In this document: positions 44,345-56,573 of the stretch, piece by piece | How the letters are laid out: each line of letters starts with the position of its first letter | Numbering within the stretch: the first letter of the stretch is position 1 | Assembly: GCA_019671135.1 (NCBI GenBank) | Contig: JAHRHY010000008.1 | Span: forward strand, 1,798,001-1,862,000 | Origin: Linnemannia hyalina | Taxonomy: Eukaryota; Mortierellomycota; Mortierellomycetes; Mortierellales; Mortierellaceae | Reading direction: 5' to 3' | DNA: 64,000 bases | The notes under the pieces: generated by a model | What the model was told of the DNA's origin: nothing | The model's database searches: none | What the model saw: only the letters and a program-made list of their open reading frames with translations | Translations under genes and position numbers: made by a program

Positions 44345-45465
44345 TGGTGTCCTGTTGCTTTTTTTTGCAAAGAGGTGTGGTGAGGGTGGGTGAATGAATT
44401 TTGCTTGGGTGTTGAGTAAAGCGAATGTCCGGGAGAGAGTGATGTCAGACTTGACAGAGAGAGGGCGGTAACGGTCGGTGGGCTGTTATTGGTGCGAGAT
44501 GGGGAGGCTGATGTACGAGAAGAGGAATGGCGGCAAAAGTAAAAGGGAAGGGAATGCGCAGAGGGAAGGAAGAGAAAGGAGGGAGGATAGGAGAGAGGTA
44601 GCCAAAAGGACAAAGCTCGACAGGGCAAGGACAAAGCTCGACAAGGCAAGGTCAAAAAGAAAACGCTGCACGCTTGGACTCTCTTGCTGTTGTCATTCCG
44701 CCTTGCACAAGACTGTCCCCATTCTGCGACAAAAAAGAACACCCGACACGACAGCTGCACCCCTTTCTACTTCTTTTTGCCCTCCGTCATTGTCAAAAAG
44801 GGGTCGTAATAATGCTCACATTTCCTACTCCAATTGCCTTTTCACCACGGTGTCTCCAATCGAGCTACAAGAGGTTGAAAGAGAGAGTCGTTGTTGTCTT
44901 TTATTTTTTATCAAGTGTTATCTCTGATCCTTCAGATCAGTGAGACCGACAAAGTGATCAGTGATGCGCCTGACATAAAAAACCTTGACACAGGGCAGAA
45001 TGTGATGGTGCATGGATGGGGATCGACCTTATGTTGATATCGTCAGTCGTTCTTAGGGTGATAAAGAGGGGCGCCACTTGGTGGCATTCTGGAGGCTCTT
45101 TGGAGACCTGTCTCCAAAATCCCTCCACCTGTTAAAATGGAGGCCTGACAGTCAATTCTGCCCCTGTTTCCTCGTGCTCATGAAAACGACATGTATAGTT
45201 CCCCACTCGTAAAAAGAATGAGCGACGAAGAGACATGTTTGTGTTTATTTTTGCAATATCAAGGTGAGAGAGAAAAAAAGAAATAGAAAAAGAAATAGGA
45301 ATGAGCGACGATAATGGTACAATGTGCGATGAATTGCCTCATGCTGGCGAGTGGGTGGGGATTGCAGTAGTTGGTTGGTACAGTGCGATGGTATGCGGCG
45401 AAGGTGTCGATGTTTTGGTGTATGATCAAAGTGAGAGAGTAGGAAGACAAAAGAAAGGAGGCATT
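44345..45465. other. Intergenic with three consecutive small hairpins
   Basis: 1.1 kb between the SAC2-like start and the SIKE-like stop. At 45073-45143 three perfect short palindromes follow one another: GCCAC/GTGGC, TTTGGAGA/TCTCCAAA (45099-45118) and CCTCCA/TGGAGG (45122-45143). No supported gene. Confidence 0.55.
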
Positions 45466-47333
45466 CTATGCCTTTTGTTTCCGCTGAGTCTTCTTGGTCT
45501 TGAGTGCAGACGAGTTGCTGATGGGAGGATGGCTAGAGTTAGTGACGTTCTTCTTGGTGGCGACACCCGTGTTGATCATCATTCCTCCTTTGGTAGTCGA
45601 GTTGTTGCTGCTTGCGTTCGTGTTGGCTCCTGAGGTAGACCTTGCCAGGCTTGTGTTGCTGTTGCTGTTGGCAGTCGAAGCTTTAGTTGTAGTGTCGGCG
45701 GTCTTCTTTTTAGCCGGAGAAGCCGTTGTGGTTGTAGCTGTAGCTGTTGCAGTGGTTGTCGCTGCTCGTGGTGTATCAAGAGCAAAGGCTGGCTCAGGCT
45801 CAGTACTAAAGTCCTTTGTGGACTCTAGCAGCGGCGAGGCCATCTTTGAGTTGGACGCAGTGTTGGTGCGGGAGGTATCAAATGTAACCATGTATGGCTC
45901 GACCTCCGACGCTGACCACTCTGATGCTCCCAAGGCAGAAGTTGATTGGTCAACAGGTGAGAAGGACGCGTTTCGTCCGTGTCCCTGGCGCCGTTCCTGA
46001 TCGCTGCCGCTCGACGCGACATATGATCCAGTGCTGGGGAAAGATACACGGTTTCCAGGATCTCGTACGGCGATGGGAATCCTGTGATCCGCTGCTATCC
46101 CGAGCATCTCTCGAAGTCCCCGGTTCTCAAGTTCCAGTGTCTCTATGGCTGACTCGGTGTTGTAATACTCTTCGTTGATCGCCTTTCGCGCCACAGCGCC
46201 TACATCTACGAGACGCGCCTGCAGGACTGCATTCTCCTCTTGCAGCTGCAGAGCGAGTTCCTAATACGATTTTCAACGAGTCATAGATTTTTGTATCAGA
46301 CGGGTGCAACTTGAGAGGCTGTCGTAACGGTATCATCTTCCAATGAAAGTGTCAGTAAACAGTTGGACATACCCCTTCTTGTTCTGACATCCTGTATGCT
46401 TCCTGCATTGCTTCTTTCCTGCTCTGTGCCATTGCAAACTACGCGTGCAAAGAACCAAAAAGTAAGAGGGTCAGCAGTGCCTTTTGGCAGAAGATGATAA
46501 GAAACATTCCTTTGCATGGATAGAAGACGAACCATGTGAAAGATCAATAAATAAAAAAAACAAAATGTCACAACAGGTGAGCAAGACGATCTCTTACGTT
46601 CTGCAAGCGAAATTTAGTCATGATGAATTCCATCCACCGCTCATACTCGCGGACCTGTTCCTGAAGCTGGGCGTTCTCCTCCATCAACCGCTCGTTGGCT
46701 ATCCTCAGGCTGACATCCGCATGTTCTACAGATTATATATTTTGACAATGGCGGTAATGAGATATTGGTTAGAATCCTATTGACGTGCTACAGTGGATAT
46801 AAGAGGACGGGCTCTAATGACATATATCTTGTCCCCACACGCACAATCGCATATCTGGTGCGATGATGATGATGATGATATTGTTGCTCACGCTCACCAT
46901 TATTATTGTCTTTTTCTGTCAGTTCGTCTTACCTTGGTTGCTGAACATGGTGATATCTTGAGCCACTGATACCGATCCCTGGGCAGTCTTGGCCTATTAG
47001 TGGCAAAAAAAAAGAAAATGAGTTGTGGACACCGAATTGGATGATTCTCTTGCTATCACACGCCTTTTTTTTGTCATTGTTCTACAAACGGGAGGAGAGA
47101 GAGAGAGTGAGAGTGACAAAGAAAACATGGATGCTCGGTTTGTCGGATAACAAATCAAAACCCAAAGAAAATGTGGTGTGGTTCACAAAAGAAAAAAAAA
47201 AGAGGTTACTGACCTGGAGATCAGCTAGCTGCTGTTTGAGTTCGAGAGTTGCGTTGCGATTGAACACCAGCTGGGCAGTAAGCTCATTGGTGAGCTTCCA
47301 CAGCTTCTGCATGACACTGTCGTCAACTGTCAT
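45466..47333 (-). CDS. SIKE/FGFR1OP2-family coiled-coil protein (STRIPAK component)
   Basis: Five exons, 47333-47214, 46993-46933, 46725-46598, 46438-46373 and 46260-45466, join in phase to 389 aa. Residues 1-170 are coiled coil with family hallmarks: LWKLTNELTAQLVFNR near the start, NERLMEENAQLQEQV, YERWMEFIMTKFRLQN, then EENAVLQARLVD and SAIETLELENRGLREMLGI. In animals (SIKE1, FGFR1OP2) and fungi (SCI1-type proteins) these are small subunits of the striatin-PP2A STRIPAK complex, which controls signalling and hyphal fusion; that role is from the family. Residues 180-389 are a Ser/Thr/Ala-rich disordered tail ending in basic KTKKTQRKQKA. The start at 47333 fits the conserved N-terminal helix. 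Confidence 0.85.
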
Positions 47334-48581
47334 GATGCTTTCTGCAGCACTTGATGGGAGAGGGAAAAGCAGCGTGGATAAAAAACGGAAAAAAAGAGCG
47401 CGACGGGAGCTTGGCGAGGTGTGCTTGTCAAAGACAAACAGACGCAAACACAGGCAGAGACGCGGAATGGACGGGAAGAGGGTGACCAGAGGAGGCAAGT
47501 TAGGGGTGTTGAAAGGTGAATGAGAGTGCGTTGTTGTGCATGCACAAAAGGGAAGAAGAAGGGAAAAGAAAGGGTCGAGCGTGTGGTTTCGCTCTCTCTT
47601 TGTCAGCGTCCAAAGTAGCCGGCTAGCTAGACAGACCCGCTTAGAGTGTTTGTCGCTTCACGCTCCTTTGTATGTATCCGAAGTTGACCCTCAGTCACAA
47701 AGACTCCCCTTAGGAAGCGAGGAAGACAGCAAGGAGAGGCGGGAGTGGGAAGGTATGAGTGTGCTGGTGTGGTGGTGTGAATGCAAAAGAGAAAAAAGGT
47801 TAATGAGGAGGGAGTGACAGATCTGTCAGTGTGAGGGGATGGATGTTGATCGTCGTCGTCGTCGTTGTCGTCGTCGTCGTCGTCGGAGAAGAGGGATGTG
47901 GCCAGAGGTGGAGAAGAGGAGGAGGAGGAAAGGGAAAAGAAAAGGAGAGAAAGGAAGCAGGGAAAACAAGGGACGGGAGGAAGGAGGAGAGCGAACGAGA
48001 GAGAAGAGCGAGAGGGAAGTGGGAGGTGGGAGGAAGCATGAGGGAAAATATATCAATGTCATTTTGAGTTGGTTGGTTGGTTGGTTGGCTGCCCCCCTGC
48101 CCGATACTACGAGTCTACGATACTGCCTCAACTTAACACTTCAGAGGGACAGCAGCACGGATAGCACCCCCTACAGACGACAACCTGCACCCCTGAAAAA
48201 CTTCCATCTTTGCCGATGTACAAACAAGCCTTTTGCTCAGTGTCATCCAGGTAACTGGAATTGATCGCGCCATGTTACCAGCTTGGTGACTGCTGTCCAC
48301 CATTGATCTTCAAACGCGTCTGGGTGACCTTGCTAACCCTCCAGTACCAACGTGAGTAAGCTCACTGTCGCCTATTCGCCATACTTGTGGAATCAACAAT
48401 AGCCCAAGAAACAATAGGCGCGCGTGAGTGTTGCTATTGACGATTTTTATCTTTATTTATTGCGTCCCTTACACTGACTTATTGGACAGCCAATGTCTTA
48501 TCCTCCTGCAAAGGTATCCTGCTCGCAAGAGAAGAAATCGCACATCCTGCTCGCTGTCTTTTGTTACTTGTTTTATGCTTT
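47334..48581. other. Intergenic between two minus-strand genes
   Basis: 1.25 kb. Contains a CGT/GTC trinucleotide microsatellite (47850-47885), a GA-rich purine tract (47890-48040) and GGTT repeats (48068-48088). No supported gene. Confidence 0.5.
47850..47885. repeat. (CGT)n trinucleotide microsatellite
   Basis: About twelve CGT/GTC units with one TTG interruption, in the upstream region of the SIKE-like gene. Confidence 0.9.
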
Positions 48582-49132
48582 TTACACGTAGAGTCCGACG
48601 GAGAGGAACAAGAAGACGATGCCGAATCCAAGCAACACCGCGCTAGGGAAAGTGTTGGCAAGTTCAAAGGCAACCGACTTGTTTTGGGAACTATGCATGT
48701 TCAGCAACACAAACGCGCTTCATTAGCTTGCTGTTGGTGATGACGGATGATCCAATACTACTCCATTGCTGATATTGTTCCCTTGTCTTTTGTCAGGAAG
48801 TGTTTAGCAAGTCGACATGAGTTGATAGAATGACTTACATGCCGTATCTTGCTGCAAAGTACAGACCAGCTGTAAGGGTAGTGATGGCAAGGACGGGATG
48901 GGCAGACTCGGGCAGAGGGGCAGTGAATGGTGTTCCTGCTGACCAGGCTGTGTACTATACACGCGTGAAAGGGAATATACAAGGGAGATGTTGAAGGTTG
49001 GGTTTAGCTTCTGTCCATCATCACATTCCTGGTTTGTGTGTTGGGTGTTTTCTTTTCGTGTGAAGAGTTTCCTTGTAGGCATGCAGGTGATGTCGAAGGT
49101 ATGGGCCGTACCAGTTCAGATGTGGCGCTCAT
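48582..49132 (-). CDS. OST5: Oligosaccharyltransferase subunit OST5/TMEM258
   Basis: Small ER membrane subunit of the complex that transfers N-glycans to nascent proteins. Three short exons, 49132-49112, 48954-48839 and 48690-48582, join in phase to 81 aa, the usual family length. Two membrane helices are visible: HPVLAITTLTAGLYFAARYG (about residues 26-45) and SAVLLGFGIVFLFLSVGLYV at the C-terminus. The latter matches the conserved GFG..FL.L.VG.YV ending of TMEM258. The lumenal N-terminus carries YTAWSAGTPFTAPLPES. The first exon holds only seven codons, so the gene is easily missed. It is divergent from the MARCHF5-like gene, 436 bp between start codons. Confidence 0.85.
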
Positions 49133-49568
49133 GGTTGTGTTTCGTTGTTGGTGGTTCCTGTTCCTTTTGATGGTTGAGAAGCGGAAGTAAGCACGAAAGA
49201 AGGGGAATGTGAATGAAATAGAAGAGGGCGATGAGAACAGAGAAGGTTGATCTCCACCCCCTTCTTGCCAACGCACAAGTCCAGTCCAAGGTGCGCTTAA
49301 GGGTGCCAGTAATTTTGTCTTTTGCCAAGGTCTGGTCACACAGCACAGGGTGTAGAGGATCGTTGCTCGCTTCTTTTTCCCTCTTCACCCTTATCTTCCA
49401 CCCTCACACTCCCTCACGCTTTCACTCCACTTCTCGCCCTTGTCATTCTCCGTTTTCGCGCATCGCATTTCGCTTTCACACTTCCTTCACTGCTACTTAT
49501 TCGTGTTCATTCCTCGGCTCAAATAAGTCGCACTCTTTATCCCAGTACGTCCTCAGAACTCACGCGCC
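49133..49568. promoter_or_regulatory. Shared head-to-head promoter region (OST5 / MARCHF5-like)
   Basis: 436 bp between divergent start codons, with a C/T-rich stretch (about 49370-49480) on the MARCHF5-like side. Promoter role is inferred from arrangement. Confidence 0.5.
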
Positions 49569-51377
49569 ATGGAGCCAAACCAAACTTCGTCCTCGGTCCA
49601 AGCTGCTGCCAGCAGAGCGTCCATTCAAGCATTGAGACAACAAAGCACCTCGAGCAGTAACTCGGCCCCAGGCAACAATAGCAGCAGCACAAGCACTGGC
49701 ACAATCAGTGGCAGTGGCAACAGGAACGGCTCTGTCACTCCCACCGGGACAGCTATATCAGTTTTCTTTCAGGAACTCACGTCTACTACCTCCACGAGGC
49801 AACAGCAACAGCAACAGCAACAGCAACAACAACAACAACAGCAAGAACAACAAGCGACACCGGCCTCTTCCGCGGCATCGTCCTCGAATCACCACTACAA
49901 CAACCAGCAAGAGCAGAACCGGTGCTATATCTGCTTTGGAACCGATGAGGATAGTGTTGGCCGATGGGTTAAGCCCTGCCAGTGTACCTTAATCTCACAC
50001 GAGGACTGTCTTCTAGACTGGATTGACAAGAATCGTCAGCAGTTTGCTAAAAAACAGGTAAAAAAGAAAGCCAACAATTGTCTACTTTGTCGAGTACAAA
50101 AAAATATGTCTAGAATGGCCTCAATGTAATGGAACAATGCAGATAATTGATACAAGAATGCCCATTTGTTGTGTCTTCTATTAACCTTCCGCTAGGTTCG
50201 ATGCTCAGTCTGCAACACGGTATACAGACTGGCAGAGCCAAACTCTCTGCTACTGAACATTTACTCGACCTTCGACTCGCTGGTCCATGCGGGCATCCCT
50301 TATCTGACATTTCTTGGACTGACCTGTTCCGTTTTGATTACGAGCACCACCTATGGGTATGGTTTTTTTTCTTGTTATTGCGGAACACTCAGTCAGTTAC
50401 AGCTCTATCCAGTTTTGTTTCTCACGTGCATGCTTTTCTCTCGCAACAATCGTGTTCTAGAGCGTACGCAGTTTTGACCGTTTGCGGGACATTGGAGGGC
50501 GAAAAGTTATTGGGCAGCCCCAACCCATGGGGATGGCGCGTCTGGGTAAGGCACAAGATCGAAAACTAGTATATCATTACAACACTGGTGGCAAGTGGCA
50601 ACAGGACGACCGCTAATGCATATATCATCATTGCTTGTGCATCCAATAGACCGGACTGCCTCTCATACCTGTGATTCTCATATTTTCAAGGACAAAGGTG
50701 ATCGACTCGTTTATGCCTCTGATCCCTCTACTGATTGTGGGTAACGAGCAACTGCAGGTCACCTTCCCACCAAGTCCTGCATTGACGCTCTCAGTCATGC
50801 CCTGGGTCAGGATGGCTTACAACAGCATGTGGGCCGAGATGGTCTCGCGACTGGAAACGCGTTGGCGTCAGCAGCAGATTGCAGGATCGGGGGTAGCAAG
50901 ACTCGGGATGAATGCGAGCATAGAGACCTCGGACCCAGATCCCACAACAGCCAATGCAGCAGCGATCGCTGCAGACGAAGAGCTCTCGTTCTTTGACAGG
51001 AAGGATCTTGGACGCACCATCGTGGGGGCTCTTTTGATGCCTGCCATCTCTTCCATCTGCGGAAGGTTCGTCCATTTTCTATAATATGTCGTTGTTGAAT
51101 TCTCGATCGGGTGTACTTGTGCTAGCCTTGTCGTATTCATTTGTGCTAACGTGAACGCTGTTCTCAAATGTTCAATCACAATGGATATAGCTTCTTGGGC
51201 CACTTTTCGTTTGTGCGGACGCGTATCCCAGACAACTTTCACAGGAACATTCTTGGAGGATGTCTGTTTGTGGTGGTGAAGGATCTGGCAGGACTCTTTG
51301 GGACGTACCAGGAACTCAAGCGTAAGCGAGTGCGTCGCATCCGCGAATACGCCGAGTTCAAAGACGAGCGGCAATAG
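49569..51377 (+). CDS. MARCHF5-like RING-CH E3 ubiquitin ligase (membrane, probably mitochondrial)
   Basis: Five exons, 49569-50057, 50196-50356, 50461-50545, 50650-51065 and 51191-51377, join in phase to 445 aa. Residues 1-115 are Ser/Thr-rich with a run of 15 Gln. The RING-CH (C4HC3) finger begins RCYICFGTDEDSVGRWVKPC and continues CQCTLISHEDCLLDWID; its last Cys pair, CSVC, comes from exon 2 (VRCSVCNTVYRL). Hydrophobic segments follow (YLTFLGLTCSVLI, AYAVLTVCG, LPLIPVILIF, GALLMPAIS). The end is RNILGGCLFVVVKDLAGLF. This order matches MARCHF5, a four-span outer mitochondrial membrane ligase acting on fission and fusion factors. Mitochondrial location is inferred from the family. Read-through of intron 1 would still code for a time (VKKKANNCLLC) before a stop; splicing gives the better finger. 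Confidence 0.88.
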
Positions 51378-51560
51378 TTGCAATGATCCTGTCAAAGAAT
51401 AAAAAACACACATTGGGCTTATCGAAGTCCGAATGTTGTTGGACTGCTTTTTTTGGGTGACAAACACATACAAAGAACAGCGGCATTTTTTTTTTCTTTT
51501 TTTTTGTCTACAACATTCCTCTTTCTCAAACCTCTCCGAAGACGACGACAAAGAAGAAGA

Positions 51561-54344
51561 ATGATCACGCCAAAGTTCACCGTGAGCCAGGACGAGGACA
51601 CTGTCACCATTGTCATTAAAGCACCGCACATCAAGGTCAGCCATGACACCCATGTACTCTTAGTGAATGGCATGAACCTTTGTTCAGGGTTGAGGCTTGT
51701 TACTTACTGGCACTACTTTCTACCTGCTACTGCACCGCAATAGACCCAGAACGTAGACTTTGAGGTCGACGGCGCAGTGTTCAAATTCAACCTGAAGCCC
51801 TACTTCCTGAGGTAAAGCACACATACCAACTCCTTTTCAATTGACTACATACCACCCCAGCACACCGCACCGACCAAATATCTAACCGCCTCTACACCAC
51901 TCAACCAACACTCCCTAGACTGACGTTCCCAGGAAATGTTGTGGACGATGAAAGAGCAAAGGCGACCTACAATGTCGGCGAAGGAGAACTGACAGTCGTC
52001 TTGCACAAGGAGACCCCAGGAGAAGATTTCCCCGATCTGGATATGCTCACCAAGTTGCTCGTCCGTAAGGGCGATCTGTCGACGGATAAGCAGATCAAGC
52101 GGCCGTTGATTGAAGTCATTAGCAGTGGGGAGACCTTGGAGGGTACTCGCCAGGTTGAAAAGGATGAAGATTTTGATTGGGAGATGCCACAGGAGATCCG
52201 CCAAGAGGTAATTGAAGAAAGCATACTGGATCCTGGGTCTTTGGTAGCATAGGCCATGCTGCTTGTTTGGAAGTGCTGACGGCGACTGACGATATGTTTG
52301 TTTGTGCTTTGTTTACCGATTAGATTTTTTCAGAGGTTCGGTACGGATTCAACAACCGGTACTCGGGATTCTTCACACACGCTCAAGAGACTGCCAACGA
52401 TGTTCTGGATGTGTATGACCCCGAGCATGCGACGTTGGAGCAGAGGAGGGAGAACAGGATTCAGCGGGAAAATAGCAAGTTTGACGATGAGTACTACATG
52501 TACGTAACTGAACCATACACTGGATCCGCATTCGAGTCCGTAATTTGTGCATTGGTTTCCAAGCGAATGGCTGACACTGGGTAGTGGACCTTTTTCATTT
52601 TACTATCATGTAGGAACGACTTCATGACGGAGGAGGAGATTCAGCATATCTTAAAGTACAAGACCCAATGGTGGAATGAACTCCGTGCTATCCAGAAAGC
52701 CGAGAAAGGTGAGGACCTATTCATGTCTCACTCATACGAACCCTGAAAGACTGCCTTCGAATATCCTGGACTGCACATCTGACCATCAAATATTTAAACA
52801 TTGATAGATAACGCGAGCAAAAAGGCTAAGGCTGAGCCAACACCAGCATCGGAACCATTAATCAGCGCCACAACGCAACTCACAGCCTCGGCACCGACGA
52901 ACATCTCCGCGTCGACTACATTCACATCAAGCCTTTTCGCCAACCCAACCAAACCCTCCGCACCCTCTATATTTAATATTGTCAAGGATGACTCGGAGGA
53001 GACTACTTCTTCTGCAGATGCCTTTGGGTTGAAGGAGATCTCGACCAAGAAGACTACTACCTCAAGCATGATCTCGGAAATTGGTAGCAGTAGCAGCAGT
53101 GGCAGTGGCTTGATTTTGGATCTGGAACCTTCCCAGCCCTCACCAGCAATGACTTCAGCGGCGACTTTGGAGAGCAACAGCAACAACCCTTTGATCTCAA
53201 CGATTGAGCCTCTGATTGATGAGAGTGAGCCTGTCAAACACCTGGCTGGACACTCGATCGAGGTGATCGACTCTTCGAAGCCACTGCAAAACTCGGACTT
53301 GACTGACGGAATCGCGGAGATGAACCTTTCTGGAGAGAACTTTTCCGTACCAGTGAAGCCATTCTCGGCCAAGGAGCAGGAGCTGATGCGGGACTTGCCT
53401 CGCAGAGAATGTAAGACGCCTTCTCGTTGCTATTGCGTACACGCGTTAAATTCATGAGATTATCTGACGAGGTGCTAATATTTATTATTTTCCTTGTTTC
53501 TTTTTAAAATGCAGATATCTTGGAGAACACCAAATCGGCATACCTGACTTTGATCGACATCCTCTTTGCCTACAGTTACGACCTCCGCACCTCCGAAGGC
53601 GACACATCCGTTGAGACCGCCTGGACTATCTGCAAACTCTCCCCCTCCATCGCCGCCCTCGACCAATTCACGACCCTCAAAGAGGCCCTCCTTGCCAGTT
53701 TCCGTCGTGCCCTGGCTTACCCTCTCAACAGGAACTGGAATTTGGCCGAAAAGGTCTTGCAGGATGTGTATGTGATTCTCAAGTTGGGTCGGAGGGGGAT
53801 CTTGAGGGCGCTGTTGGCCATCAAGGAAGTTTTGGATCATGATGATATTTATTATATTTATAGTAAGATGTTTGTGGAGGATTATTGTGTCTGGATCCAG
53901 AGCGCTAGGTAAGATTCTTTTGAAATGGTTGGTTACTTTTTTTTTTGTTGGCGGTTGTCCGTTTCATGAGCGTGGGCTAATGTTGACATTTTTTTTATAT
54001 GACATTTTTATAGCGAGAAGGTGATCAGGACGTTGGCTCACGAGCTGCACCATTTCAAGTTGGACAAATCTGAGCTGGGATGGCACCTTGAGGAACTGGA
54101 GGCTTTGGCAAAGGAGACACCCGAGGGGGAAGAAGAGTCCGAGGAAGAGTCGGAGGATGATAGTGATGACTCTGACGATTCTTCGGACGACAGTGATTCG
54201 GACGACGACTCAGACGATGACGAGTCAGAGGATGAGGAGGACGAGAGTATGAAGGAAGAAGAGAAGAAGGATAGCATAGGCGAGAATGATGATGAGGGTA
54301 TCTTTGTGCACGAAGGTCCACGGCCCAAGATCATCGAGCTATAA
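51561..54344 (+). CDS. SHQ1: H/ACA ribonucleoprotein assembly chaperone SHQ1
   Basis: Holds nascent dyskerin/Cbf5 before H/ACA snoRNP assembly. Eight exons, 51561-51635, 51744-51811, 51919-52207, 52324-52499, 52614-52708, 52808-53410, 53515-53908 and 54014-54344, join in phase to 676 aa. Residues 1-90 are a CS/Hsp20-like domain (MITPKFTVSQDEDTVTIVIK, then FKFNLKPYFLRLTFPGN across a splice). The signature YGFNNRYSGFF lies near residue 150. A Ser/Thr-rich linker of about 200 residues (exon 6) separates it from the SHQ1-specific helical domain (REYILENTKSAYLTLIDIL, YPLNRNWNLAEKVLQDVY). The tail is a long Ser/Asp/Glu acidic stretch. Exon 4 must end at 52499, before a GTACGT donor, to keep phase. 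The long linker and acidic tail make it longer than yeast Shq1. Confidence 0.9.
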
Positions 54345-54615
54345 TAAAACGTAGTGAACGATCCAAATTGGTGGCGTACTATCACTTCGGGCATGCACAT
54401 TACAGACATTTGAACATAGTTATTTTTTGTTTATTTATTTATTATTTCTCTAATTGGTTTTGTACAGAAAAACATCGTCATCGGCCACTCCCACTACATA
54501 TCCATCGACATCAAGTGTCTATATCAACGAGAATACAAAAAGGGCGAGTGTTAGTAAGTATCAATAAGTCAAATATCCTCCGTATCAGGACCTCATTCAA
54601 CAACGACAAACATAT

Positions 54616-56308
54616 TTACCTCTTGTAGACGCTCATGATCTTGGCAACAAAGGCCTCCAAATGGAAGATGGCCTTCTGTCCGGTACGTAACCTGTGCTCG
54701 TAAAAGGCAGCTTCCTGTGCAAACCTCATCTTGATTTCGTTGCCCTCCACCCTATCAATCAATTCCTTTGCCAGTGTCTTCAGGATCGCGGCGGGTTCAA
54801 TGCAGTGGTTGATAAGTTCGTACATCTGTCCACGGACCGCCTGCAAACTATTTTCACCCATAAGTAAGGAAAAAAAGTACGTTTCCTTTAGCATTATGTC
54901 CTGATATGGCTCCCAAAAAAGAGCAAGAAAACAAAATGAGCGCTGAAGTGGTGCGACGTACGATTCTGGGGTTTGAGCCTTCAAGATCTGGACTCTGACT
55001 GTGCGGATGAAATCTTCCCAATCCATGCGTGGAATCTCCTGGTCCTCTTTGAATGGGTGACTAATGGTTGCAGTAGGGATAGAAGGTTAGAATTTTTGGT
55101 CCGCAATGTTAACGATCTTCCTGAAAGATTGAAGCAGACACGCCCACAAAATGATATACGAAGAGGACGTACCTTTGCACTTTGGCGGTCTCGAGCATAA
55201 GGAGTGCTCTCCGAAGATTCCGTCCAGACTCCTCAGCCAAGCGGAAGGCTAAGTTCTCGGGCAAAGGTCCACAGTGCTCCTTCTTGACAACCTTGTGCAT
55301 GACCCTGACCATCTCCGAATAAGTAGGTGCGCCAACCCGGACCAAAAGACAACGGGACTGAATGGGTCCAATAATTTTTGACGTTGTGTTGCAACACATG
55401 ATGATTCGCAGGTTGCCCATATATTTCTCCATGGTTCGACGCAATCCTGCCTGTGCATCCCTTGTCAACAGATCCGCCTCGTGAATTACCACCACTATTG
55501 GTAAGACAATCAAAGTCACCAACTATTTGTTAATCAATCTGGTTGCAATGAGTTCCCGCCATAACAGCAAAAGTAGGCGAGGAAAGCGCACCTTTGAATC
55601 GCTTCTGTGCGGAGGCATCGACCTGCTGGGTTTGAGCGACCTCCTTGAGCAAATCCTGAATAACAACCCTGTCGTAGTTTCCAACATCACTATCAAGGAA
55701 AGTAAAAACAACATGCCGATGAGTGCCTGCAGGACTGAACAACTATGTCACACAGTAGTCTTATGTCCTCTTGTCATTATCCTGAAAGCATGTGATTACC
55801 TTGGGTTGACCTCCAGATGATAGTTGCTCGACACGATGTTCAACTCCAACTTTCTCTTTGACGGCGTCTCAAAGATACGTTGATCGATTTTGATCTATTG
55901 ATTTGATGGTAAGGAGATATAGAGTGTCAGTACTTGTTTTTTCAGTCTTCAATTCTTGCTTCAGAAAAGAGCGAAAAGGTACCTTTTCAGCGCCAGGTCC
56001 AAAGAGTTCCCTAAGAATAGCGACGACACGAGTCTTCTTTCCGGCTCCTGGAGGTCCAAAGACAAGCATATGAGGGAAGTCGCCCGAAGCACACTACAAA
56101 GATGAAATAGTGAAAAAGATGGGATTTGTTGTGAGTAAAAAAATTGGTGGCAACGAGTGTTTAAAAAGGGTACAGCGTGAACGAAGAGTAGAAAAAGAAG
56201 AGCAAATGAGGGGTGTGGTACCAGCTTCTTGAGGTGGGCTGAGAGATCGGTGTGGTAGTCGAGCTTGTCGAGGTTTGTTGGTCTGTGCTTGTCTACCCAA
56301 AGAGCCAT
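54616..56308 (-). CDS. RFC5: Replication factor C small subunit (human RFC3 / yeast Rfc5)
   Basis: Clamp-loader subunit that helps place PCNA on primed DNA. Seven exons, 56308-56222, 56093-55983, 55894-55800, 55689-55592, 55494-55173, 55060-54962 and 54847-54616, join in phase to 347 aa, the family length. It starts MALWVDKHRPTNLDKLDYH. The Walker A is GPPGAGKKT (residues 42-50), followed by SSNYHLEVNPSD. The Walker B region VVVIHEAD is assembled across a splice; animal RFC3 has LTEVD here. The sensor region is CCNTTSKIIGPIQSRCL, and the C-terminal collar ends YEHRLRTGQKAIFHLEAF. The NYHLEVNPSD block assigns it to the RFC3/Rfc5 branch rather than RFC2, 4 or 1. The gene is head-to-head with eIF5B (265 bp between start codons) and tail-to-tail with SHQ1. 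Confidence 0.95.
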
Positions 56309-56573
56309 CGTGAATGAGTTGAGGAGTGGTTGAGTGATGAAGAAAGAAACGCGCAAAACAAAAACGACGCGCTTTTAAAAGTGTGGCAACAAACATGAAG
56401 AGTGGGAAAGCTACAAATGAAATGGCAGTCACTTGGTCATGGTATCATAAACAAATTCGGTGACTCGCCTTCCCTGTGCTCGTTCGAGTTTTTTTCTCAG
56501 CGTAGAAAACGATCGTTCTTTTTTTTCTTCTTTTCTTCTTCACTCCACCAACTACCACCATCACCTATTCGCC

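Noticed and set aside
49708..49992. A second plus-strand frame in the Gln-repeat part of the MARCHF5-like gene.
   Set aside because: It is a shadow of the CAG/CAA run in another frame; the RING-CH frame is the conserved one.
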